Below are positions 1 through 5,224 of a DNA stretch of 5,224 bases, piece by piece. The notes beneath the pieces are model-generated. The model was not told where the DNA came from, made no database searches, and saw only the letters and a program-made list of their open reading frames with translations. The DNA lies in contig DHQH01000103.1 of the NCBI GenBank assembly GCA_002410125.1, positions 467-5,690 on the forward strand, written 5' to 3'. A program made the translations under genes and the position numbers. Within the stretch, counting starts at the first letter, position 1; each line of letters starts with the position of its first letter. Source of the DNA: Alphaproteobacteria bacterium UBA5343. Lineage in GTDB: Bacteria > Pseudomonadota > Alphaproteobacteria > RF32 > UBA5343.

Positions 1-1
1 A

Positions 2-475
2 TATGGCTGTGGTAGCTCCTCTTTATTCTGGAGCAAAAGAGCAAAAACTGTTACAAGTGTCGAACATAATATTAAATGGATTGGTAAGCTCACCCCCCAC
101 AAACCAGATAATCTCACCATTCGCCATATCATGTATAAAGATCCTTATGAAAAAGCTGTTTTAAATGAAGAAAAAGATTTTGACATAATTGTTATTGATG
201 GTAATTTCGCAAGAGAAAATTGTGCCACCCATGCTATAAAAAAACTAAAACCAAGCGGAATGATAATTTTTGATAATTCTGAGCGTTGCAATGACAGAGA
301 TGATTATAAAGAGGCAACAAAAATTTTAAGAGATGCAAATCTTATTCAGATAGACTTCTTTGGATTCGGACCAATTAAAGAATATACTTGGTGTACATCA
401 ATCTTCCTATCAAGAGATTTTAATTTCACAACCACCAACCCTACCCAACCAAGTATAGGTATTGGAAATATTTAA
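2..475 (+). CDS. Class I SAM-dependent methyltransferase, C-terminal part (5' truncated by window edge)
   Basis: The frame is open from base 2, well before the first ATG at 131, so that ATG is internal and the gene begins outside the window; 157 residues are visible. The fragment opens with a glycine-rich SAM-binding loop (Y-G-C-G-S-S-S, residues 1-7). SVEH follows at 19-22, the usual acidic end of strand beta2 that contacts the SAM ribose. FDIIVIDG (60-67) is the beta4 core, and LKPSGMIIFDNSER (82-95) the beta5 region with the D-N pair common in methyltransferases near surface-polysaccharide genes. It ends in a low-complexity Thr/Asn/Pro tail. No membrane segment is seen. The fold assignment is solid, but the methyl acceptor cannot be read. 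A weak hairpin with a T-run follows at 503-520. Confidence 0.78.
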   Translation, partial: YGCGSSSLFWSKRAKTVTSVEHNIKWIGKLTPHKPDNLTIRHIMYKDPYEKAVLNEEKDFDIIVIDGNFARENCATHAIKKLKPSGMIIFDNSERCNDRDDYKEATKILRDANLIQIDFFGFGPIKEYTWCTSIFLSRDFNFTTTNPTQPSIGIGNI

Positions 476-502
476 ATTTATCAACATTAAAATATTTGCA
501 TT

Positions 503-520
503 TGCTTAAAAGCAGTTTTT
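503..520 (+). terminator. Weak candidate intrinsic terminator after the methyltransferase gene
   Basis: TGCT (503-506) and AGCA (511-514) can form a short 4-bp stem around TAAA, followed by G and five T's (516-520). The stem is short for an efficient terminator. It sits 27 nt after the methyltransferase stop and before the deaminase gene, which is where a terminator would be expected. Confidence 0.25.
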
Positions 521-554
521 CTATCACAATAAAATAAGAGAATAATTTACAAAT

Positions 555-560
555 AAGGAA
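555..560 (+). promoter_or_regulatory. Ribosome binding site of the dCMP deaminase gene
   Basis: AAGGAA lies 7 nt before the ATG at 568, a good Shine-Dalgarno match and spacing, which supports that start codon. Confidence 0.7.
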
Positions 561-567
561 AACTACA

Positions 568-1053
568 ATGGTCAGCAAAAATCAACAAAAATGGGATAAA
601 AGATTTCTAGAATTAGCTTTTGTTATTGCCAAATGGTCAAAAGACACCTCCACCAAAACTGGTGCTGTTGTAGTTGGAAATAAAAAAGAAATAAGAGCCA
701 TGGGCTATAATGGTATGCCAAGAGGTGTTAATGATAATGTTGACGAAAGATATGAAAGACCTCTTAAATATTCATATTTTGAACATGCAGAGCGAAATGC
801 AATCTATAATGCTTGTTTTACAGGAACTATGCTAGATGGCTGCACCATGTATGCAACCCATCCACCTTGTTGTGATTGTGCAAGAGCCATAATCCAATCA
901 GGAATTACCAGAGTTGTATCCACAACCAATATGGGTGGCACCAAGGGTAAAGAAGAAGCCTCAACTTGCAAATCTAACTGGCGACATACTTGTGACGATT
1001 CACTAAAAATGTTCAAAGAAGCAGATGTTACTATTGATATTATAGAGCTTTAA
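568..1053 (+). CDS. dCMP deaminase family protein (zinc-dependent deoxycytidylate/cytidine deaminase)
   Basis: This soluble 161-residue enzyme is predicted to deaminate dCMP to dUMP, feeding thymidylate synthesis. The zinc-site signature is complete: H-A-E at residues 73-75 (H73 zinc ligand, E75 proton shuttle) and P-C-C-D-C at 100-104, with C101 and C104 as the other ligands in the PCxxC pattern. The N-terminal part has the family features KWDKRFLELA (8-17), S-T-K-T-G-A-V-V-V (28-36) and GYNGMPRGVND (46-56), the substrate-side loop of dCMP deaminases. Length is typical of bacterial and phage members. A good Shine-Dalgarno supports the start. Genes on both sides have their own gaps (92 and 119 nt), so it may be a single-gene unit. 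Specificity for dCMP over another cytosine compound is inferred from family resemblance; there is no sign of a fused DNA- or RNA-editing domain. Confidence 0.9.
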   Translation: MVSKNQQKWDKRFLELAFVIAKWSKDTSTKTGAVVVGNKKEIRAMGYNGMPRGVNDNVDERYERPLKYSYFEHAERNAIYNACFTGTMLDGCTMYATHPPCCDCARAIIQSGITRVVSTTNMGGTKGKEEASTCKSNWRHTCDDSLKMFKEADVTIDIIEL

Positions 1054-1058
1054 CACTA

Positions 1059-1083
1059 CATATAAAGTATATATGCAATTTTT
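1059..1083 (+). terminator. Weak AT-rich candidate terminator after the deaminase gene
   Basis: CATATA (1059-1064) and TATATG (1070-1075) form a 6-bp stem with a 5-nt loop, followed after CAA by five T's (1079-1083). The position just after the stop at 1053 is right, but the stem has only one G-C pair. Confidence 0.3.
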
Positions 1084-1117
1084 AATACAACAAAAACTAA
1101 AATAACTACCAAAGTCA

Positions 1118-1146
1118 TTGTATTTTAAATTTTATTAATATATTAT
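1118..1146 (+). promoter_or_regulatory. Candidate sigma70-type promoter of the response regulator gene
   Basis: TTGTAT at 1118-1123 (weak -35) is separated by 17 nt from TATTAT at 1141-1146 (five of six bases of the -10 consensus). Transcription would start near 1153 and give a short leader before the start codon. The region is very AT-rich, so chance matches are likely. Confidence 0.35.
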
Positions 1147-1172
1147 ATGATTATAACTTACAAAACTTTAGG

Positions 1173-1826
1173 ATGCTTAAAACAGTGAAAATTCTAATTG
1201 CAGATGACCACCAATTATTTAGAGATGGATTAAATATTCAACTATCCACTCTAATTAGTGATTCTAAAGTTACCGAAGCCGAAAACTTCACAGATGCTAT
1301 CAAAGCAGTCTCTAAAGAAAAGTTTGACCTCATCATTATTGACCTTGGAATGCCAGATATGGAATGGCAAGAAGGATTAGGCAAGGTTATAGAAAAAAAA
1401 GCTGATGAAACTAGAATAATTGTTCTCTCCGCTTCTGAAGACTTTAGCGATATTAGAGGCACACTAGATTTAGGAATTGCAGGTTATATTCCAAAAAGAT
1501 CAGAAACAAAAACCTTACTTAATGCCTTAAAATTAGTAATTGATGGTGGAACTTATCTCCCTCCAGCAATGCTTCAAACTAAAAACTCTGGCTGTCAAGA
1601 AACTAAAAAATCTATCAAAACATCAATAGAAAAAGCTAAACTAACCCCAAGGCAAAACCAAGTATTACAACTATTATCAGAAGGTCTAGCAAATAAGCAA
1701 ATAGCCTATGAAATGGGTGTATCAGAAGCAACCGTAAAACTCCATATTAATGCCCTTCTCAAAGCATTAAAAGTAACCAACCGTACCCAAGCTGTTATCA
1801 CTGCCCAAAAAATGGGACTATTATAA
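1173..1826 (+). CDS. NarL/FixJ-family response regulator (receiver plus LuxR-type HTH)
   Basis: This is a 217-residue DNA-binding response regulator. The receiver domain (about 5-125) carries the acidic pair D11-D12, the phospho-acceptor D57 in I-I-I-D-L-G-M-P-D, S86 in the Ser/Thr switch position and K108 after Y-I-P. The LuxR-type helix-turn-helix (about 154-217) starts at LTPRQNQVLQLL and contains the recognition segment VSEATVKLHINALLKALKV. All phosphorelay residues are present, so it should be phosphorylated by a histidine kinase, but no kinase gene is nearby and it is an orphan here. The start is uncertain: AGG directly abuts the ATG at 1173, leaving no proper spacing, whereas the in-frame GTG at 1185 would have AGGA 11 nt upstream and give the family-typical start M-K-I-L-I-A-D-D-H. 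The gene converges on the phosphatase gene and overlaps its end by 6 nt. Regulated targets cannot be read from the sequence. Confidence 0.92.
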   Translation: MLKTVKILIADDHQLFRDGLNIQLSTLISDSKVTEAENFTDAIKAVSKEKFDLIIIDLGMPDMEWQEGLGKVIEKKADETRIIVLSASEDFSDIRGTLDLGIAGYIPKRSETKTLLNALKLVIDGGTYLPPAMLQTKNSGCQETKKSIKTSIEKAKLTPRQNQVLQLLSEGLANKQIAYEMGVSEATVKLHINALLKALKVTNRTQAVITAQKMGLL

Positions 1827-2408
1827 TTTATTTATTTCCAAATAACCCACAGGATTCGTTTCATCAATAAAATCAATCCACCCTAATTTATTATAACCAG
1901 ATATTTTATAAGCATTCATAAACCTAATTAAAAATCCGTGAGAGAAACAAATAACATTCTTATCACTATACTTGTCAATAACCCTATCACATCTTTCCAA
2001 CAAACCTCTAATATCTTCTAAAGCTCCATTATTTAAAAATAAATCCTTATAAAAATTATTTCTAACCTCCACTAAAGGTTCATTAGTATTATTTATTATT
2101 AATCTGCTAGCAATAAAATAAATCTCATTTAAATCTTCATCCTCTATTATTTCTTTATCAATCTGTAATAACTTTTGAATAGCTAAACAACTCTCCTTAG
2201 TCCTTTTAATTTTACTACAAATAAATCTCTCACAATTTTTTATATCTCTAATATCATTATCACCATAACAGCTAGGAACTTCATTAATATTCGCAATATT
2301 TGGAGATACCTCACATGTAGATAACCTATCTAAATCTTCTACTGATAACTTACCATAATCATTAAAAGGCTCTACCAAACTATTATGTCTAATCATTATC
2401 AAACTCAT
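1821..2408 (-). CDS. Histidine phosphatase family protein (phosphoglycerate mutase-like)
   Basis: This is a 195-residue cytoplasmic member of the histidine phosphatase superfamily (branch 1), which removes or moves phosphate through a phosphohistidine intermediate. The catalytic set appears complete: R7-H8 near the N-terminus (nucleophile H8), R69 in SKIKRTKES, E95 in L-N-E-I (general acid region), and H157 in CFSHGFLIRF. The first motif reads RHN rather than the usual RHG. Residues 30-60 form an unusual Ser/Cys/Asn-rich insertion before the second Arg. The ATG directly follows the kinase TAA, and GGAGG in the kinase's last codons is the ribosome site, so the two proteins are probably co-translated. 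The natural substrate is unknown; the context suggests a metabolite made by, or related to, the kinase. Base composition is very low in G+C (12 of 60 bases in 2041-2100). Confidence 0.85.
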   Translation of the reverse strand: MSLIMIRHNSLVEPFNDYGKLSVEDLDRLSTCEVSPNIANINEVPSCYGDNDIRDIKNCERFICSKIKRTKESCLAIQKLLQIDKEIIEDEDLNEIYFIASRLIINNTNEPLVEVRNNFYKDLFLNNGALEDIRGLLERCDRVIDKYSDKNVICFSHGFLIRFMNAYKISGYNKLGWIDFIDETNPVGYLEINKL

Positions 2409-4766
2409 TTATCTTCCTCCCGGCTTCATTGTAATAAGTTGTCCTGTTTTACAATCTAAAATAATATTTTCTCCATCAATATCCTTCAAATTTCGACCAC
2501 TTCCAATACAAGCAGGTAAATTATGCTCCAATGCTCTAATCGCCATATGAGATGCTGGTCCTCCAACCTTTGTAACTAACCCCTTCGGATTCATAGAAAA
2601 AATAAAATCATATCCAGGGTCTGCCCTATCAAGTACAACTACTTTGCCCTCAATATCATCTTTAGTAATATTATCAATATTTTCTGAATTCAAATATATT
2701 GCCTCAGATTTTACCACATCTGAAGATAAATATGTTGGTTTATTTTCTTGTATCTCTATCACATTAAAATTAGTATCTTTATTAATAACACAAGGCATCT
2801 TAACTTTACCTTTTGCCTTATCATTAAGCCTCTTCTGAGCTTTAAATAACAACAGCTCTTTATCCTTTAATTTATCTATCATAACCCCATCTCTAATTGA
2901 TGTATTAGCCAACACATCCCTATTTATATTTTCTTTATCTGCCGTCTTAATTAAAGCCTCTGCCAAATTATCATAACCTCTGGCAAATTCGAACTTAACT
3001 TCTTCTCTCGTCTGCATCAAAAAATTCAAGTCATCTATATCTTTTTGAGTATCTACATCAACACTATTATACAACTCATAATATTTCTTCTTATTTTGCA
3101 AAATCCCTTTTTTCTCTTCATCAACTTGATTTTTACCTAACCCTTCATAATAAGCAAAATTGAAATAATGCTCACTATCAGACTTATAACTATCTGAAAA
3201 TATATCCATTTGCCCAAGTCTTAAATGCCCAAACTCATTAACAATCTCTTTTCTATCTGCTTTATCAACCGCAAAATCAAGCATCTTATAATGCAATTTT
3301 GAAGAAACCGTATTAAGTCCACCAAGAGCTGTTTTTACAAACTCCTTACCATATTTATTTTCCATCTTATTCTTTTGGTAAAAAGCCAACCTAGCAGCAC
3401 TCACAAAAAAACCTGTCCCTTTTTTAAGCACCTTTAATTTATCCGATAAACTATTATCATCTACATCAACATCTTTTGCATATGATTTTATATCTTCACC
3501 ATATCTCCCTATAAACTTATCAACCATATGTGATAAATTTTTATCTAACTCCTCAAAACCATTCCTAATTTCGTCTTTTTCTTGATTATTAAGCTTATTG
3601 CCCAAATCATTAATTATCTTATCAAGTTGCTTCCCCTCTGTCATCGCAAACACATCAAACTCAACCCTATCTTGCAAATATTGATTAGCACTGACTTTTG
3701 ACACATAATAATCAACCAACTTATTATATGTTTTTTTAGATATACCATTCGGTCTAAAACTATTTGCAGAAGCTCTAAGCGAAATATAAGGCTTATTATT
3801 AACTAAAATCATCAACCCACTATTGTCAGGCTCATACCCCATTTCTCTTCTAGATTTTTCAACAATTTTATCACTAAATATTTCTCTAAATATAGAACTA
3901 TTAATAAAATCTGGATTATTACCAATCAACTCAGCAGGATTAATATCAATCATATCTCCATAAACATCATCACCAATACCACCAACAAAACTATTAAGCT
4001 CTCTTATCTTTTCCTCTACAAACTCATAATCAAGCTCTCGCACCCTATCCTTAAATGCTGTCATAGGCCTTGCCTGTAATATATAAACATCACCATTTTT
4101 GATAGCAAACTCAATATCTAAAGATTTCGAGTTATAATGCTCTTCAACCTCTTTTATATTACCAACTAGCTCTTTAAGAAAACTATATTTATCCTTGTCT
4201 AAACCCAAAGCATCTCTAAATATTTTTAACTGAACACCATTTTCTTCACCACTTACAATATGTTCGCCCAAACCTTTTGCAAAATTCACATGAAAATACT
4301 CATCACTTTCTTCTGTAGAATGAGAAAAAACAACCCCACTATAATCTGGTTGTTCCACCATTTCTTGTACAACAACACCAACCCCTGAGACAAAATCAAC
4401 ACCTCTTAATTTAGAATACTCGCTAACATATTCTTCTTTTTTATCAGCAGCTTCTCTAATTTTAACTACATATTCAACAATCTTATCTATATCACTCTCA
4501 ACATCCAAATATGTATCAAACACCCCTGCACAAGAAACAACATCACCATCTTCAATCAAAGCACTACTTCTAACTGCAAATTTAATACCCTCAGGCATTT
4601 TTAATAATTGCTCTGCAATATAATCTCTTATATCCTCATTTCTAATATCACTAGGAACAGCAAAAAATTTAGGAACTTTAATGCCTTTTATAGAAGATAA
4701 TTCTCTCAAATTTCTAGCCTTACCACCGATTTTATCACTTATTTCTTCTTTTACTTCTTCCATCAT
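2409..4766 (-). CDS. PEP-synthase-like ATP-grasp/phosphohistidine kinase, Cj1418 (glutamine kinase)-like
   Basis: This 785-residue protein has the three-part layout of PEP synthase, rifampicin phosphotransferase and related small-molecule dikinases. The N-terminal ATP-grasp domain (about 1-245) shows G-G-K-A-R-N-L (14-20), AVRSSALIED (64-73), V-V-V-Q-E-M-V (131-137), K-G-L-G-E (164-168) and D-I-E-F with L-Q-A-R-P (217-234; E219, Q231, R233). A long middle region carries DMIDINPAELIG (271-282), F-N/S-type S-F-R-P, GHLRLGQMDI (513-522) and TREEVKFEFARG. The C-terminal swivelling domain has DRADPGYDFIFS and GGPASHMAIR, with H740 the predicted phosphorylated residue. From memory of the family, DM-D-NPAE, GHLRPGTYDI and ADPGYDWIFS mark the group containing Campylobacter Cj1418, which phosphorylates L-glutamine for capsule phosphoramidate. 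None of the partner genes of that pathway is visible, so the substrate is open. ATG at 4766 or 4763 is preferred over the in-frame GTG at 4829, because the 21-residue extension is encoded by a terminator hairpin. Confidence 0.85.
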   Translation of the reverse strand: MMEEVKEEISDKIGGKARNLRELSSIKGIKVPKFFAVPSDIRNEDIRDYIAEQLLKMPEGIKFAVRSSALIEDGDVVSCAGVFDTYLDVESDIDKIVEYVVKIREAADKKEEYVSEYSKLRGVDFVSGVGVVVQEMVEQPDYSGVVFSHSTEESDEYFHVNFAKGLGEHIVSGEENGVQLKIFRDALGLDKDKYSFLKELVGNIKEVEEHYNSKSLDIEFAIKNGDVYILQARPMTAFKDRVRELDYEFVEEKIRELNSFVGGIGDDVYGDMIDINPAELIGNNPDFINSSIFREIFSDKIVEKSRREMGYEPDNSGLMILVNNKPYISLRASANSFRPNGISKKTYNKLVDYYVSKVSANQYLQDRVEFDVFAMTEGKQLDKIINDLGNKLNNQEKDEIRNGFEELDKNLSHMVDKFIGRYGEDIKSYAKDVDVDDNSLSDKLKVLKKGTGFFVSAARLAFYQKNKMENKYGKEFVKTALGGLNTVSSKLHYKMLDFAVDKADRKEIVNEFGHLRLGQMDIFSDSYKSDSEHYFNFAYYEGLGKNQVDEEKKGILQNKKKYYELYNSVDVDTQKDIDDLNFLMQTREEVKFEFARGYDNLAEALIKTADKENINRDVLANTSIRDGVMIDKLKDKELLLFKAQKRLNDKAKGKVKMPCVINKDTNFNVIEIQENKPTYLSSDVVKSEAIYLNSENIDNITKDDIEGKVVVLDRADPGYDFIFSMNPKGLVTKVGGPASHMAIRALEHNLPACIGSGRNLKDIDGENIILDCKTGQLITMKPGGR
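2413..2421 (-). promoter_or_regulatory. Strong ribosome binding site inside the end of the kinase gene
   Basis: On the minus strand GGGAGGAAG is followed by the kinase stop TAA and the phosphatase ATG; the GGAGG core (2416-2420) is 7 nt from the ATG. It also encodes the final Gly-Gly-Arg of the kinase. This is the best Shine-Dalgarno in the window and indicates coupled, efficient phosphatase translation. Confidence 0.8.
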
Positions 4767-4795
4767 TTCTCTAAACTTTTCTACAAATACATAAC

Positions 4796-4826
4796 AAAAA
4801 ACCAACCATTTTACTAAAATGATTGG
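4796..4826 (-). terminator. Intrinsic terminator just upstream of the kinase start (possible attenuator)
   Basis: Read on the minus strand, CCAATCATTTT (4826-4816) pairs with AAAATGGTTGG (4812-4802) in an 11-bp stem with a single G-T wobble and a 3-nt AGT loop, followed at once by six T's (4801-4796). It works only in the minus direction, since no T-run follows on the plus strand. It lies 29 nt before the kinase ATG and 163 nt after the ELM1-family stop. It could terminate the ELM1-family transcript or act as an attenuator in the kinase leader. No convincing promoter fits between it and the ATG, which favours a role in the kinase transcript. Confidence 0.8.
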
Positions 4827-4874
4827 CACCGATTAATTTCACTTAAAATTTTATATAGTAAACAATATGGCGCC
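4825..4874 (-). promoter_or_regulatory. Candidate antiterminator pairing in the kinase leader
   Basis: On the minus strand GGCGCC (4874-4869) can pair with GGTGCC (4830-4825) through six pairs, one a G-T wobble. The second element includes the two C's at the base of the terminator stem. The first can instead fold locally: the complementary TGGCG/CGCCA at 4868-4872 and 4878-4882 form a 5-bp hairpin. These mutually exclusive pairings are what an attenuator needs, but six pairs across a loop of about 38 nt is weak evidence. Confidence 0.3.
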
Positions 4875-4889
4875 TAACGCCACCACCAT
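4851..4889 (-). CDS. Possible 12-residue leader peptide before the kinase terminator
   Basis: A minus-strand ATG opens a short ORF encoding M-V-V-A-L-G-A-I-L-F-T-I and stopping at TAA (4853-4851), 24 nt before the terminator stem. It is made almost wholly of aliphatic residues, including adjacent Val codons, and contains the GGC-GCC segment that could pair with the terminator base. This resembles branched-chain amino acid leader peptides. Against it, no Shine-Dalgarno precedes the ATG, and ORFs this short arise easily by chance. Confidence 0.25.
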   Translation of the reverse strand: MVVALGAILFTI

Positions 4890-4893
4890 GAAG

Positions 4894-4923
4894 TGTGAAC
4901 TTTTGAATTTAAAATATGTGAAC
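4894..4923. repeat. Direct repeat TGTGAAC, two copies, in the intergenic region
   Basis: TGTGAAC occurs at 4894-4900 and 4917-4923 (GTTCACA on the minus strand), with starts 23 nt apart, close to two helical turns. They sit upstream of the possible leader peptide and downstream of the candidate promoter, so they could be operator half-sites. Two 7-mers in AT-rich sequence may also be chance. Confidence 0.3.
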
Positions 4924-4946
4924 TAATTTTTTTCATAACAATACAA

Positions 4947-4975
4947 TTTGTAACTCATATCCATCCAAAAGTCAA
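4947..4975 (-). promoter_or_regulatory. Candidate promoter for the kinase-phosphatase pair
   Basis: On the minus strand TTGACT (4975-4970, good -35) is followed after 17 nt by TACAAA (4952-4947, four of six -10 bases). A start near 4940 would give a leader of roughly 170 nt containing the repeats, the small hairpin and the terminator. A second -10-like TATAAA at 4855-4850 lacks a recognisable -35. Confidence 0.35.
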
Positions 4976-4988
4976 GCTAAATATAGAC

Positions 4989-5224
4989 TTACAACAATCT
5001 TTCTTTGATAATACCTGCAATTCTAACAGATTCATTTAGGGTTTTTACTTCCTCATATTCTTCTTTAAAATCGCTCAAATCTTTAGCATATCCCCCTTTA
5101 TAAAGAGTATTATGAAATCTTCTATGTTTATCACCAACCATAGATTTTGGAGCAAAGATATAAACTGGCTTACCAGATGAAGCCGCCTCACTACACATAG
5201 AAACGGAATCCCCAGTAACAATAA
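4989..5224 (-). CDS. ELM1-family (DUF1022) protein, C-terminal part (5' end beyond window)
   Basis: The minus-strand frame stays open to the right edge, so the internal ATG at 5198 is not the start; about 78 residues are visible. They read I-V-T-G-D-S-V-S-M-C-S-E-A-A, then GKPVYIFAPK, then H-R-R-F-H-N-T-L-Y-K-G-G-Y-A-K. This matches the C-terminal signature of the ELM1 family, where T-x-D-S-x-x-M-x-S-E-A-x-x-x-G-K-P-V and R-F-H-x-x-L are conserved; the fold resembles GT-B glycosyltransferases. In plants ELM1 helps recruit the mitochondrial division machinery; the bacterial role is not established. The family's spread points to Alphaproteobacteria. The last codons carry the usual conserved R-x-A region (V-R-I-A-G-I-I). 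Its transcript may end at the terminator at 4796-4826, as none is visible closer. Confidence 0.75.
   Translation of the reverse strand, partial: IVTGDSVSMCSEAASSGKPVYIFAPKSMVGDKHRRFHNTLYKGGYAKDLSDFKEEYEEVKTLNESVRIAGIIKERLL

Noticed and set aside
2..475. Methyltransferase as a partner of the kinase, by analogy with methyltransferases in the Campylobacter phosphoramidate cluster
   Set aside because: It is on the other strand and separated by two unrelated genes; no other pathway member is visible, so the link is not supported.
804..1016. Minus-strand ORF opposite the deaminase
   Set aside because: Shadow of a well-supported gene; no recognisable domain or ribosome site.
1238..1462. Minus-strand ORF opposite the response regulator
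   Set aside because: Shadow of the receiver domain coding sequence.
2644..2838. Plus-strand ORF opposite the kinase
   Set aside because: Shadow of the kinase coding sequence; its hydrophobic residues reflect the complement of charged codons.
2409..4766. Housekeeping PEP synthase, pyruvate phosphate dikinase or rifampicin phosphotransferase
   Set aside because: The middle-domain motifs (DM-D-NPAE, GHLR-G--DI) and the missing C-terminal TIM-barrel PEP-binding domain do not fit PEP synthase or PPDK; rifampicin phosphotransferase shares the layout but, as far as I recall, not these motifs.
4767..4829. Hydrophobic N-terminal segment of the kinase as a membrane anchor or signal peptide
   Set aside because: It is encoded by the terminator stem and T-run and begins at an unsupported GTG; the conserved domain starts right after the later ATG.
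4872..4878. GCCTAAC, matching the integron attC outer core RYYYAAC
   Set aside because: No matching GTTRRRY core was found downstream within the length of an attC site, and there is no integrase or cassette structure.
4888..4926. Plus-strand 12-codon ORF (M-K-C-E-L-L-N-L-K-Y-V-N)
   Set aside because: No ribosome site, no downstream plus-strand gene, and no regulatory element that would give it a role.

Overview
The window is AT-rich DNA, most likely chromosomal DNA from an alphaproteobacterium. The best taxonomic clue is the fragment at the right edge, which reads as the C-terminus of an ELM1-family protein (DUF1022, 'mitochondrial fission ELM1'), a family found mainly in Alphaproteobacteria and plants. 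The low G+C content suggests a Rickettsiales/Holosporales-like, pelagic or host-associated lineage. That placement is inference; no rRNA or other firm marker is present.

Layout. Three genes lie on the plus strand: the 3' part of a class I SAM-dependent methyltransferase open to the left edge (2-475), a complete dCMP deaminase-family enzyme (568-1053), and an orphan NarL/FixJ-type response regulator (1173-1826). Three genes lie on the minus strand, read from the right: the ELM1-family C-terminus (4989 to the edge), a large PEP-synthase-like ATP-grasp/phosphohistidine-domain kinase (2409-4766), and a histidine phosphatase (1821-2408). The two strands converge at 1821-1826, where the response regulator and the phosphatase share the palindrome TTATAA and each uses it for its own TAA stop.

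The most interesting part is the minus-strand pair. The kinase resembles the family of Campylobacter Cj1418 (L-glutamine kinase of capsule phosphoramidate synthesis) more than housekeeping PEP synthase. It is joined to the phosphatase with no spacing (TAA directly followed by ATG) and a strong Shine-Dalgarno inside its last codons, so the two are probably made together. A kinase coupled to a phosphatase suggests that a small molecule is phosphorylated by one and processed or proofread by the other; the substrate cannot be read from the sequence.

Upstream of the kinase there is a clear intrinsic terminator (4796-4826, minus strand) only 29 nt before the likely ATG. The longest possible kinase ORF (GTG at 4829) starts next to this hairpin and translates through it, so that N-terminal extension is probably an artefact. 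Before the terminator there is a 12-codon ORF (M-V-V-A-L-G-A-I-L-F-T-I), a small GC-rich hairpin, and a segment that could pair with the base of the terminator. Together these resemble a transcription attenuator, although the terminator might simply end the ELM1-family transcript. No tRNA, rRNA, CRISPR array or insertion sequence was seen.
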